Origin: Isoperla grammatica | Lineage: Eukaryota; Arthropoda; Insecta; Plecoptera; Perlodidae | Direction of reading: 5' to 3' | Assembly (NCBI GenBank): GCA_945910005.1 | Contig: OX246738.1 | Span: 27,567,303-27,631,302, forward strand | Length of the DNA: 64,000 nt | Shown: one piece after another, positions 10,901 through 19,275 of the stretch | Numbering within the stretch: the stretch's first letter is position 1 | How the letters are laid out: every line of letters begins with the position of its first letter | Notes under the pieces: model-generated | Told to the model about the DNA's origin: nothing | The model's input: only the letters and a program-made list of their open reading frames with translations | The model's database searches: none | Position numbers and translations under genes: made by a program

Positions 10901-13881
10901 AAGCACACTGGGTGTGACAAAGAATGACAGGATTAGAAATAGTGTGTTCAGAGAAAATTAGGTGTTGAAAGCGTGAAGCTAAGATTGGAGAGAGAACGTC
11001 TTCGTTGGTTTGGACATATGAAAAGGATGGACCTGACTAGGATACCAAGAAGAGAGTTTGAACAACAACAAGAAGAAGGGCATAAGAAGAAAGTAGGCAG
11101 ACCAAGAGACAAGTGGATGAATCAGATCAAAGACAGTGTGGAGAATAGAGGAAGATCATGGAACGAAGTTGAAGCAGAAAGACTATGGGAAAACCGTGAG
11201 AGATGGAGGGAACTACTAAACAGCCCTCTAGTAACGGAAGAAGTGATCGAGGAAGAGGTTGAGTAAGTAAGTAAGGTTTTATTTCCATTTGTAGACAGTA
11301 GTACATTTCATTACATAGCTGTAACAATATTGACCCATTGAATCATTGAATCATAGAGATTTTTGTGATAAGGGTATTTGGAAATTTGGCTCCCATGTCA
11401 GTAAGACATGTTGTTAGTACAATGTAGCTTACGACTAAGAATAGGACAATATAAATATAACATAAAAGTATATCATTCCCAGGTAAGTTAGACTCGATGA
11501 TAGTCAATACAGGGCTTATAGTAACTAATAATTAAATGAATTTGAATTATATGAATTTACATAATATTGTCAGAACATACATGTTCAGAACAGAACATAC
11601 AAAAGTAAGTTACATATTATTAATTACACATAGAATTAAATTAATTTACTTTACTGTACAATACTGGTTGTCACCAAGGGCTAGAATTACAAGATGATAT
11701 TGTCCTCAATGTATTCCTTTACTGAGTAATAAGCTTTGGATAATAGAAACTTTTTTATGGAGTACTTAAAATTAGCTAATGAGTGCATTTCTTTTATCTT
11801 AGCCGGCAGTTTGTTAAATAGTTTTATATGTGTAAAATTTGAGTTTGTTTGTGTTGATAATTTAGAAAAGTAATTTATATGAATGTTATTATTTACTCGT
11901 GTGTTATAGTTGTGTAAATCCTTGTTTTTCTGCAATGTATTAAAATTTTTCTTTACTTTTAAGATTACCTGCAAAATGAAAAGGCTGTAGAGTGTTAATA
12001 TATTTAATTTCCTGAATAGAGGTTTACAATGGGTCCTTTGGGACTTGTTTAGTTTATATATATGTGGTTGTGTCAGGCCTGGCTAGCCGGCAACGAAGAC
12101 ATTAGCCCAAGACATGGAGTACTTTGCTACTCCCCCCTACGCAATAATTAATGTTGGAAACGGGGTCAAGATATATATATATATATGTTATTCTGTAGGT
12201 TTTCGCGGACTGAAGAAGATGAAATAATAGGTTCTCGGGTTGCTGTCCACGTTGCTTGCTCTCTTGAGACTGGTTGCTGGCCCAGAAATGGGCCATTGTC
12301 ATTGTCTCGACGTTTCGGCAAAATCGCATTTGCCATCTTCAGGATGATTCGTTGGCTGAGAACCGAATGGTTTCCCCTCTGGTGTGTCCATTGTTTTATA
12401 CCTAGCCTGGTGTGCTGTTATTGGCTCGCTAGGAGACCGATTCGCAGCTAGCCAATGGCGTGACGGCGTGTGTGTTGAGCGGTGGCGACGACAGCGCTTA
12501 GAGTGCGGCCTCGTCGAACTACAGCGCACCGGCGTTCGTTCGCACCCGGCCGCGCGGGCCGATGTGCCCCTCTCTCGCAGTCCCGTCGGTCTTTAGATCT
12601 TGTTGGGACGCGCTCGGCTTCTGGTGGTCGGACCTGTGTATGCCGCTACGTTGGGCGCGATCCTGTCGGTGTGTTTCTTTCTTCGTTTGTCACCTAGCTT
12701 CGGCGGTGGTACTGCATCTGGGGGTGGGTTTATAGGTGTTACTTGCCGCGCCACCAAGATGCTCTTCCATACTGCGGGGAGCGTGAGTGAGTCGTCTCGT
12801 TTGTTCATAGAGTGTTCTCGTTTGACAATCTCAATGGCTTCTCGGATGGTCCTTGTGCGATAGTGTTCCACTTTGGCCAGTGTCTTTGTATTATCAAAGT
12901 CAATCCAATGGGCTGTAGCGTCCACGTGTTGAGCCAGAGACGACGACCTCTCCCTGCGTTCTACCGCCAGTCTATGTTCTCTGAGGCGGGCGGAGACGCG
13001 CCGATTGGTTTGGCCTACGTAGGTTTTCTCGCAGCAGCGTCTACGAGGTACCATGCGGCTGCTGCGAGAAAACCTACGTAGGCCAAACCAATCGGCGCGT
13101 CTCCGCCCGCCTCAGAGAACATAGACTGGCGGTAGAACGCAGGGAGAGGTCGTCGTCTCTGGCTCAACACGTGGACGCTACAGCCCATTGGATTGACTTT
13201 GATAATACAAAGACACTGGCCAAAGTGGAACACTATCGCACAAGGACCATCCGAGAAGCCATTGAGATTGTCAAACGAGAACACTCTATGAACAAACGAG
13301 ACGACTCACTCACGCTCCCCGCAGTATGGAAGAGCATCTTGGTGGCGCGGCAAGTAACACCTATAAACCCACCCCCAGATGCAGTACCACCGCCGAAGCT
13401 AGGTGACAAACGAAGAAAGAAACACACCGACAGGATCGCGCCCAACGTAGCGGCATACACAGGTCCGACCACCAGAAGCCGAGCGCGTCCCAACAAGATC
13501 TAAAGACCGACGGGCCGAGCGACGGGACTGCGAGAGAGGGGCACATCGGCCCGCGCGGCCGGGTGCGAACGAACGCCGGTGCGCTGTAGTTCGACGAGGC
13601 CGCACTCTAAGCGCTGTCGTCGCCACCGCTCAACACACACGCCGTCACGCCATTGGCTAGCTGCGAATCGGTCTCCTAGCGAGCCAATAACAGCACACCA
13701 GGCTAGGTATAAAACAATGGACACACCAGAGGGGAAACCATTCGGTTCTCAGCCAACGAATCATCCTGAAGATGGCAAATGCGATTTTGCCGAAACGTCG
13801 AGACAATGACAATGGCCCATTTCTGGGCCAGCAACCAGTCTCAAGAGAGCAAGCAACGTGGACAGCAACCCGAGAACCTAT

Positions 13882-13922
<41 letters not shown>

Positions 13923-16900
13923 GAGAGGCGGCTTCCTCAGCTATTCTTCTTCCTCGCTATCCAATATAAAATTGCTTCTTTTTCTGACCTTCCCATATCA
14001 ATGTTACTCTGAAGTGAGGCACACCTAAAAAGGTGTGCTCTGTCTTGGGGTTCAAAATTACATAATTTGCAGATGGCCGGTTCAGTGGTCAGCAAAATCC
14101 ATCAAGTCAAGATGCCAACATACAAAAAATGAATTAGTGAAAAAAATCAATTTTTTATTTTTTTTTTATTAAAACTTATAGACAGATTTAAATATCCACA
14201 CCAACAATGTCCACACTGGATAAAAACAAAGATTACTGAGTGAGGGAAGATGTCTCATCGCCGTGTTAAAATATCTGTGCGAGTTTCGCCAAAAATTTCT
14301 AAGTCTCACCACTAGTTCGAATTCTCACCGCAAAGAGCGCTAGCTCAGCACGTTTGAACTTCGTTGCCGTCTAAGTAGCGGGATGTATTTGAACTCGGTT
14401 CTGGCATCGGAAGAATTTGGCTCGGACACTTCCTTCCCCCAGTGCTGAAGGCGCTGAGTCGAACGACCGAGGTTCCCGCTCAGTTTTAAACTTTTGGAAG
14501 AACGAGCTCTTGCGGAGAGAATTCGAACTACATGTCGGACTTCGAAAATTTCGCTCGATATCCCATAAGAGTGAACTATCTTCCCTCACTCAGTAGTCTT
14601 TGATAAAAGTTTTGGAAATGTAACTTTAACAGCCATTTTGTAAAAAAATATTTAGTTCTTATTTACAGGAATTTACATTGGTTTCTTTACAGTATTCCAC
14701 TTAAATGATTCTCATTTGAGGACCATTGAAGCTAGATGCACATACTATGCATGGAAAATGGCGTGTACGAAGAGGCCTTTCTTAAACTACCGAACTTTTG
14801 GAATTTCGATAACTGTAATAGAATGGCAACAATGGCGTGGTATGTTTGATGACTTTCACGGCAAACATGCAAAAGTTAAGAACAAACTTTGTCGACGATT
14901 TAAATAGGTAGCTTATATTATGGTTTAAATGCGGTTATTGTATGATTAAACAATATCACGTTTTAGGTCTAGCCTGTATCTACATATTAAACTTTCAGTA
15001 CACAGATAAGTTTAATAGTTTATGAATTAGAGCCTATTGAGAAGAGCACAGTTGAATGAAATTATGTGGAAATCCATTGAAAAATCAACTTGAAGGTTTT
15101 AATTTATCTAAAGAAAACTTCTAGACCGATTTAAATAATGTCTCGCGCAATTAAATTAGCAACATATCGAGAAATAATATAGGCCTACACAATTTCTAAG
15201 GTTGTAACTTAAACCGGCATCTTGAAAAAAAAATCATATAAATGTATTATAAAGGTATTTTTTTTTGTAAGAGTAATAATTAGGGATGACATCGGGTACC
15301 CGGCTCCAAAGTATTACCCGGAGCCGTTTTTCGGGTCCGGCTAATTTTTTAGTCCGTTTCTAGGCTATATTTACGTGCCAGTATTGCTGCGGTTGATTTT
15401 GATGAGCCAGCAGGTACGGCGCGAGCCATCCTTCCACAACACGTGACCCGGCGGGGAACAGAACAGACGCGAACCGACTTGCATTCGTTACTGTTTGTTC
15501 ATTGTTTAACATTCTGGTGAACATTCTGGCTAACACTTGTTCTATTACAATTTATTTTACTTGAAATAGCATGTTTTATGTGCGTGCTTCAGTTGTGTAT
15601 TGCGAAATGTTTTTTTTTACTCGACGTGATTCCTGCAGGCGTATTCCAAGGGGCTATTCGAGCAGGCGGCATGCATGTCATTCATTCGTCCCTCGTCTTT
15701 GCGCCCCGCGCCCTTCACAAGGCCTAGCGACGACCTTCAAATCAAGCCTACACATCGAAAAATACGTTTTTAGAATCCGGGTACCCGGGTAATATGAGAG
15801 CTGGAACCGGTTCCGAATTTTATTACCCGATGTCATCCCTAGTAGGCCTAATAATTATGATATGCAAATGATTTGTTTGATTTACAAAAAAAAATCGCTC
15901 ATCTGGCAACACGGAGCGTTTTCCTAGTAATAATTTTCCGTAGCAATACGCATATAGGGTGCACACCAGCTTTACCTGATGCCCCTCTTCAGGTGACTAA
16001 CTAGGTTATTAAGGTGTTTGGATAGCTGGGAAGGAATGTCCGAGGGCTATTAGTAGGACTCAATCCCAGCATTCGCCTTTACGACTGAGGAAAACCTCGG
16101 AAAAAACCTTGAGTCAGAACTGCCGGTGGCTGGAATCGAAGGAGACCTCCCGAATCAGAGTCTCGCGTCTTACCGCTGAGCCACCTCTATCGGTAGGCCT
16201 AGGTTGCTTTCAGCCACCTACTCTTGATTAAATTACAAGGGTTTTTCCTATAAGTAATCCATTTTACAAATGCACACTTCAACACTGAAAATGCAGTAGG
16301 CCTATTGTATGTAGGCCCTAGGCCTAGTCCTATCTGAAGGTGTAATTCATTTATGGTGTTACTGTATATGATTAGGCATACACCTCGACTAGGCCTATAA
16401 CACTGAAAACGAATTATTCCTTCTTCAAATTATATCAATATTATGGAAGTTGAAGAAAATGATGTGTCGAGCTTGGCATGCCGATTGATTCCTGGGATGC
16501 CCAAGATCAATGGTGGAAACACCCCTTTACCCAACTAAATGATGTTGGAATAAACAGTAGTGAATATTGATATAGGCCTATATACATTATGGATCAGATC
16601 CATTCAATGTGGTGCTCCACAATTAGGCTACCCCAAAAAATAAATACGCTCTGCCATTAAAAATTGAAGGAGCGTTCACATAAAATGACTAAGGTTTAAG
16701 GTTTAATGATTAACAGTGTTGAATGATACGGAATGCGTGCATGCGTTCACACACTTTACTAATGTTTAAGGTTTAATGATTAGTGATTAAGCGAGATGAC
16801 TAACGTCCAACTCTTAAACACTCTCTTAGTAAAATCCAATCAGCTATCGCTACGTCACAACACATAGGCCAATGAGGTTATTGCAACCAGAGTCAACTGT

Positions 16901-17231
16901 TCTACTAGTACACGTTCAAGTTTTATTTTGACTTCCGGTTTAGCTAGTTAGATACGATTGGCAAAGCACTCGGTGAGTGCTCTTTCTTTGTAAGTACACA
17001 TATCTTTCCGTGAAAATACTTGGAGGGCGGAGTCAATGTTTAAGCTTTTAATCGTTAAACACTAGTCATTAAACCTTAGTCATTTTCTGTGAACGCTACT
17101 TAAGAGTAAGCCTGGGCCTAATCCTGGGCTGAGCCTAGTGTAGCCAATGTTGTATGATATCAAAAAGACAACTTACTGGACTCATCATACTGGCAGGATG
17201 ATCTAAGCAAATCCTTCACGTCTTCAGTCAT
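3779..17231 (-). CDS. STAT: STAT transcription factor (STAT5-like), 5' part, joined exons
   Basis: STAT proteins are latent cytoplasmic factors activated by JAK phosphorylation that move to the nucleus. Only the N-terminal domain, which mediates dimer-dimer contacts, is in the window. Exons: 17254..17177 (tentative), 6676..6600 and 4012..3779, in that order on the minus strand. The canonical start at 6650 gives MSLWTKAQQLQGDALQQ, then the next exon continues in phase 0 with VRAVYGEHFPIEVRHFLAAW, matching the start of the STAT5/STAT6-type N-domain. The joins respect GT-AG and reading phase. The coiled-coil, DNA-binding, linker and SH2 domains lie beyond the left edge. Introns of 2.6 and 10.5 kb are full of transposons. 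An in-frame upstream ATG at 17231 could add 27 residues. Confidence 0.88.
5131..5199. repeat. (GA)n microsatellite
   Basis: About 65 bp of nearly pure GA after a G-rich stretch, inside the STAT intron. The surrounding 4.0-6.3 kb shows no coding exon; it contains several TAGGCCTA octamers. Confidence 0.9.
6290..6356. mobile_element. hAT (Charlie-like) terminal fragment
   Basis: The end reads AGTTTGGGAACCACTGGTCT, close to the inverse of the hAT end CAGTGGTTCCCAAACT, and GGTCCGCG motifs precede it. I could not find the matching other end, so this is a solo relic. Confidence 0.4.
6600..6676 (-). CDS. STAT: STAT first canonical coding exon
   Basis: The exon is bounded by the acceptor TTTCAG ending at 6677 and a donor GT at 6599-6598. 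The ATG at 6650-6648 opens MSLWTKAQQLQGDALQQ (17 codons to the donor), which aligns with the first residues of vertebrate STAT5. The 26 bases upstream of the ATG stay open in the same frame (CGGEDLNP) and would continue a 55-bp coding segment at 17231..17177. Confidence 0.88.
6741..6785. repeat. 45-bp near-perfect hairpin beside STAT exon
   Basis: The arms (21 bp each, starting ATTCACATCATGTG) surround a 3-nt loop with one mismatch. The hairpin lies about 65 bp upstream of the STAT acceptor in transcript orientation, in the usual branch-point neighbourhood. Confidence 0.85.
6835..7664. mobile_element. PIF/Harbinger-like MITE (830 bp)
   Basis: The termini TGCCCGATTCCACCAA and its exact inverse are flanked by the 3-bp duplication TAA (6832-6834 and 7665-7667). 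A TWA-type 3-bp duplication is typical of PIF/Harbinger. Sub-terminal palindromes AACTTAAGTTT and AACTCGAGTTT occur near both ends. No transposase frame is intact. Confidence 0.8.
7903..7953. repeat. (AT)n microsatellite
   Basis: About 50 bp of AT, directly abutting the outward-facing LINE tail that starts at 7954. Confidence 0.95.
7954..8098 (-). mobile_element. inverted 3'-end copy of the LINE ending at 12180
   Basis: These 145 bp are the reverse complement of the end of the LINE that terminates at 12180: the last ORF codons (SPLVTEEVIEE), then an untranslated tail through CTAGCC and GGGGTCAAGATATA. Unlike the 12-kb copy it lacks the LINE insertion at 11264-12060, so it shows the empty site. 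Confidence 0.85.
8160..9840 (+). mobile_element. degenerate LINE reverse transcriptase, copy 1
   Basis: A broken non-LTR retrotransposon. Visible in order: an RT entry segment (KEEVNQAIQKMKNDKYPGAD), VPNDLLRGAIVHIFKKGD, CNNYRRITL, EEYGFRSGRSTIDLIF, VFLDLEKAYDHLP (about 8642), then the catalytic YADD at 8738-8749, and the C-terminal thumb-like part (KFYQKVRKLVWNEHFPKRC). Frameshifts, stops and a missing segment between FLDLEKAYD and YADD inactivate it. A 179-bp internal tandem duplication adds further damage. The 3' untranslated tail (about 9710-9840) recurs at 16441-16580. The endonuclease domain is absent, so it is 5' truncated. Confidence 0.88.
8811..9168 (+). repeat. 179-bp tandem duplication within LINE copy 1
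   Basis: Two consecutive copies starting TATGAGAATTTGGTACGGAG at 8811 and 8990, a period of 179 bp, differ at a few bases. The duplication falls in the region after the YADD motif. Confidence 0.9.
10036..10420 (+). repeat. direct repeat copy I (partner 14885-15270)
   Basis: About 380 bp, starting ACTTTGTCGACGATTTAAAT, recur in the same orientation 4.85 kb downstream. Compared with copy II, copy I has extra GGCCTA at 10126-10131 and extra GGCCCTA at 10391-10397. Copy II has an extra GGCCTA that copy I lacks (empty TA at 10330-10331). The unit encodes nothing recognisable. Confidence 0.9.
10124..10131. repeat. TAGGCCTA insertion with an empty counterpart
   Basis: The site reads CTGTAGGCCTATCTAC here and CTGTATCTAC in the paired repeat (TA at 14977-14978), an exact six-base difference. 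Confidence 0.9.
10444..10451. repeat. TAGGCCTA insertion inside LINE reading frame (palm)
   Basis: The codons read YVDDI-GL-VMCGKILEQVQ. The homologous block in copy 1 is YADDIVELGDSAEEVQ. Removing GGCCTA (Gly-Leu) restores exact length agreement from DDI to VQ. Confidence 0.8.
10791..10798. repeat. TAGGCCTA insertion inside LINE reading frame (thumb)
   Basis: Copy 2 reads IYKL-GL-YFLPM while copy 1 reads LYKQYYLPT. Removing Gly-Leu aligns them without a gap. Confidence 0.8.
11264..12060 (-). mobile_element. 5'-truncated LINE inserted into LINE copy 2
   Basis: About 800 bp split the tail of copy 2, whose uninterrupted form is seen at 7954-8098. The sequence GGTTG is repeated at both junctions, a likely short target-site duplication. 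On the minus strand 11974-11687 encodes a LINE C-terminus (HNYNTRVNN, then KLFNKLPAKIKEMHSLANFK) and the element ends in CTTACTTACTTACT, a typical short-repeat 3' tail. It is therefore younger than copy 2. Confidence 0.8.
12220..13038 (-). mobile_element. Penelope-like element 3' end, left arm of palindrome
   Basis: On the minus strand 13054-12593 encodes a GIY-YIG endonuclease C-terminus: CCEKTYVGQTNRRVSARLRE, then AHWIDFDNTKTLAKVEHYRT and a basic tail ending at a stop. YVGQT with the RLREH block is the GIY-YIG core used by Penelope-like retroelements. The RT part is missing, so the copy is 5' truncated within the endonuclease. A 3' untranslated region follows and contains a hammerhead-like core (12313-12342). 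It is the mirror of 13058-13889. Confidence 0.85.
13039..13057. other. 19-bp spacer at palindrome centre
   Basis: The only unpaired sequence between the arms, containing the hexamer GGTACC. Both arms start with GCTGCTGCGAGAAAACC reading outward. Confidence 0.9.
13058..13889 (+). mobile_element. Penelope-like element 3' end, right arm of palindrome
   Basis: The plus-strand mirror of the left arm: the same GIY-YIG frame from CCEKTYVGQTNRR to the stop at 13501-13503, then the same 3' region ending at an (AT)n run (about 13888-13919). It differs from the left arm by a 12-bp duplication near 13514-13530 and very few bases, so the pair is young or homogenised. Confidence 0.85.
13766..13801 (+). 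ncRNA. hammerhead-ribozyme-like core in Penelope 3' region
   Basis: The sense strand reads CTGAAGA (13766-13772), a stem GGCAAA / TTTGCC closing a TGCGAT loop, then GAAA (13792-13795). This is the CUGANGA - stem II - GAAA order of a hammerhead ribozyme, and such ribozymes are known in Penelope-like elements. Stem III and the cleavage site are not convincing, so activity is doubtful. A mirror copy lies at 12313-12342 on the minus strand. Confidence 0.45.
13890..14228. other. non-coding stretch
   Basis: An (AT)n run, then sequence without a recognised gene. A small hairpin, GCACACC-TAAAAA-GGTGTGC, sits near 14020-14040 and looks incidental. Confidence 0.4.
14229..14604. mobile_element. MITE with 25-bp inverted ends
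   Basis: The ends are CAAAGATTACTGAGTGAGGG and its near inverse (one mismatch). ATAAAA occurs on the outer side of both ends, a possible short target duplication. The interior is non-coding. Confidence 0.6.
14885..15270 (+). repeat. direct repeat copy II (partner 10036-10420)
   Basis: Same orientation as copy I. It carries TAGGCCTA at 15180-15187, where copy I has only TA, and has empty TA sites where copy I is filled. Confidence 0.9.
15180..15187. repeat. TAGGCCTA insertion with an empty counterpart
   Basis: This copy reads AATATAGGCCTACACAA, the partner AATATACACAA (10330-10331). The difference is exactly GGCCTA, opposite in polarity to the event at 10124. Confidence 0.9.
15281..15841 (+). 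mobile_element. hAT non-autonomous element, family 1 copy
   Basis: Ends are TAGGGATGACATCGGGTA and its inverse. The left 8-bp flank is GTAATAAT; the right flank is GTA-GGCCTA-ATAAT, the same 8 bp with a six-base insertion. Other copies are at 23145-23732 (inverted) and 41959-42481. Confidence 0.88.
15843..15850. repeat. TAGGCCTA insertion inside a hAT target-site duplication
   Basis: The right-hand duplication of the hAT element at 15281 is split by GGCCTA while the left-hand one is intact, so the hexamer arrived after the transposon. Confidence 0.88.
15970..16194 (-). mobile_element. tRNA-derived SINE
   Basis: Reverse strand: GATAGAGGTGGCTCAGCGGT (A-box region) with a B-box-like TTCGATTCC downstream, then a body GCGAATGCTGGGATTGAG and a 3' hairpin ACCTGAAGAGGGGCATCAGGT-like at 15974-15994. 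Related copies are at 52808, 55078 and 58891. RNA polymerase III transcription is inferred from the boxes. Confidence 0.8.
16441..16580 (+). mobile_element. LINE 3' tail fragment matching copy 1
   Basis: AGTTGAAGAAAATGAT through CCTGGGATGCCCAAGATCAA and GATGTTGGAATAAA repeats the 3' tail at about 9710-9840. A TAGGCCTA follows in both. Confidence 0.8.
16671..17097. mobile_element. MITE with about 30-bp inverted ends
   Basis: The left end reads AGCGTTCACATAAAATGACT and the right end is its near inverse; TTTAATGATTA sub-repeats follow inside. No clear target duplication is visible, so the superfamily is unknown. Confidence 0.65.
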
Positions 17232-17254
17232 CACTTTGTAATATCCGACGGAAC
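17177..17254 (-). CDS. STAT: candidate upstream STAT exon with alternative start
   Basis: A 78-bp stretch bounded by AAAG acceptor and a strong donor A|GTAAGT at 17176. An ATG at 17231 opens MTEDVKDLLRSSCQYDES plus one base; spliced to 6676 it runs in frame through CGGEDLNP into MSLWTKAQQ. It may be coding (27-residue extension) or 5' untranslated. The exon is inferred from splice signals and phase alone. Confidence 0.5.
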
Positions 17255-17279
17255 CTTTGAAGGTTAAATCTAGGTGTAG

Positions 17280-18070
17280 ACCTACTGTAGGCCTAGGCTT
17301 TACTAGAGCATCAGGTACACTGTTCTGTTTCTCAAAATGTTAAATGTCTGTAAAAGTGTATCCCCTAGGCCTAGCTTAGGTTTTAAGCCTATTATTGTCC
17401 TCAATAACGTGTGAACCTTTACGATTAGTCTCCTTTCAATGATTCCTAACAACCCCAGGCCTATGCCTAGCTGCCTAGCCCTAGTCTAAAGAGTTCCCTG
17501 GAAGTTTACAGCTTACAATAATGTTTATGTTGAATGTTCGTAGGCAAATGGCCAACTGTGTCCAAAAGCCCTAGACGTTTAGCAAAGGTTTAGTTAGCCT
17601 AGGCCTACAATGTAGTGAGGCCTACGGTTTAAGTAGATTGGAAACTCTTTATCCCACTAGGCTAGCCTATCTTCACAGCTTCTTTTCCCAGAATTAAACG
17701 GCGTTCTTGACAGTGTCGCCTAGGAAGCTAGACTGACTTGGCTTCTAGTCTACACAGCGTGGTGGCTGTCACTAGCGACTGGCTGGTTGGCCTAGGCCTA
17801 GACAACGCCGAAGCTCAGCGATTGCCAGACGTTTCTCGTATGTAATGAATCAACCTAACCCCAGCTTCCTATAATTTTACTGATACGAAGTAAGTCGAAG
17901 CCTATGTGTTTTGTTTGGGGTATGAAACACTGAACCGTTAACACTTATTTCGTATAAAATTCGTTATTTCTGCAGCTAGGCCTATTCGTGATCTGAAGGT
18001 AAATGATTTGGTTACTGCGAAGCCTGCAATAGACGTACAATACTAGGAGTAGACCTAGGCCTAAAAGTCC
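17280..18070. repeat. TAGGCCTA-rich stretch near STAT 5' end
   Basis: At least six TAGGCCTA octamers and many partial forms (CTAGGCCTAG, TAGCCTAGG) occur here, between the candidate STAT exons. No coding signal is seen. Confidence 0.6.
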
Positions 18071-18145
18071 TTCACGAATCACGATTCACGAACACTACTT
18101 AACACACACATACACTACCTCTCACTACACCTAATAACAGCTTAC

Positions 18146-18360
18146 CTAAACTTGTGCCCAATGTTGTCGTCACTATAGCAGCGGATTTTCAATGCTGATG
18201 ACTAATATTTTTTCTTCTAAAATGTTAAATACCAAGAATATGAAGGCATAAACAACCTGCCTCGGATTTCCAAGAACTGCACCTAAATATGGAAAATTGC
18301 AACCACGTGACTAAACTCTCGCTTGCGCACTGTAAACTGCGCCGGTCGGTTCGTGAGTGC
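18146..18360 (-). other. STAT: possible STAT 5' untranslated exon
   Basis: A donor-like TTTAG|GTAAGC lies at 18146/18145 on the minus strand. Upstream sequence is relatively GC-rich (GCGCCGG at about 18340) compared with neighbours, as a promoter-proximal exon might be. No TATA box is obvious. Transcript data are needed; the upstream limit is arbitrary. Confidence 0.3.
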
Positions 18361-18538
18361 GATTGTGGAAGTGGAAGTGGAACCATCGACTTGAATCCTA
18401 AACATTAATGAATACAAAGAGAATCTAGAACAATCTTGACTACTTAAAACCCCAACCGTTCAAGAATAATTTATGTTATGATACTCTAATGATGAAAGTA
18501 ATATTTTGACTGGTCTAAGGGTTTTACATGATGATTCA

Positions 18539-19275
18539 TTGGGTGTTATGATCCATAGTTCATGATTCGATTAGGGACGTACTATACACAGCGGGTTTTT
18601 TGAAATTTTAAAAATATCCTATTTGTTGATCGGTTAGTCAAGTAAACATAAACATTGACAGTAAATACATGTTGAAAAAGAACAAGAAAAGTTTTAAAAC
18701 ACACTTAAGTCGTAAAATTATATAACACGGGGATCTAACTTGTGTTTTATTGATAATTTTTTAAAAATAAATTCGTTTTTATAGAGTCTACCCACTCAGT
18801 AACAAGACTGATTTTCACTTTTCAGTGGGGGACTGTAATTTAAAGCGACTAAACCAACTCTGTAGGCTCCGAACACCATCGTCGAGTGAGCGATAACCAA
18901 TAAAAGATACTACATATTTCCAATATGCCTTATGTAGTTTGTTATGACTGTATTGCATATTGAAAATAAAATAATAAAATGAATTAGTGATTGGACCATT
19001 ACTATTATAAGTCCATGATTGGACAGTGCAAACACCTGTGGACAAATGCCAGAATCAACAATGCAAATTTATAACAACTGAATTTATTGAGTGCTTTGTT
19101 GCTAGAACCAATATCTTGGGTGTTATGATCCCTAGTTCATGAATCAATTAGGACTGTATTATTCAAAGCGGGTTTTTTGAAATGGTTAAATTTCGCTTCC
19201 TGATTAACCTATTCATTGATCTATTATTAGTCCTGTAAAACATGAACATTTATAGAAAATACATGAGAAACTCCA
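18539..19275 (+). repeat. two direct copies of a ~145-bp repeat
   Basis: GGTGTTATGATCC...AGTTCATGA to AGCGGGTTTTTTGAAAT starts at 18539 and again at 19117, 578 bp apart. The spacer contains another dispersed repeat (18782-19045). Confidence 0.75.
18782..19045 (+). repeat. dispersed repeat shared with 44921-45120
   Basis: TAGAGTCTACCCACTCAGTA, then CAGTGGGGGACT and TCGA(G/C)GAGTGAGCG, recur at 44921 in the same orientation; the latter copy is shorter. Class unknown. Confidence 0.8.

Larger units (their letters stand above)
10425..12180 (+). mobile_element. degenerate LINE reverse transcriptase, copy 2
   Basis: A related but distinct LINE, beginning inside the RT palm at YVDDI (10431) and continuing through ELDKWSKATETFCMQ, FYQSVRKLLWKDEIPRQCK, and the tail LRWFGHMKRMDLTRIPRREF then KKVGRPRDKWMNQI to SPLVTEEVIEEEVE at about 11262. 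This tail (LRWFGH...GRPRDKW) is typical of many animal LINEs. One frameshift lies near 10620. Two TAGGCCTA octamers each add Gly-Leu relative to copy 1. A second LINE interrupts the 3' end at 11264-12060. The tail ends GGGGTCAAGATATATA before an (AT)n run. Confidence 0.85.

Noticed and set aside
12600..13546. Additional overlapping frames on the opposite strands of the palindrome
   Set aside because: They are antisense shadows of the GIY-YIG frames, duplicated by the inverted arrangement.
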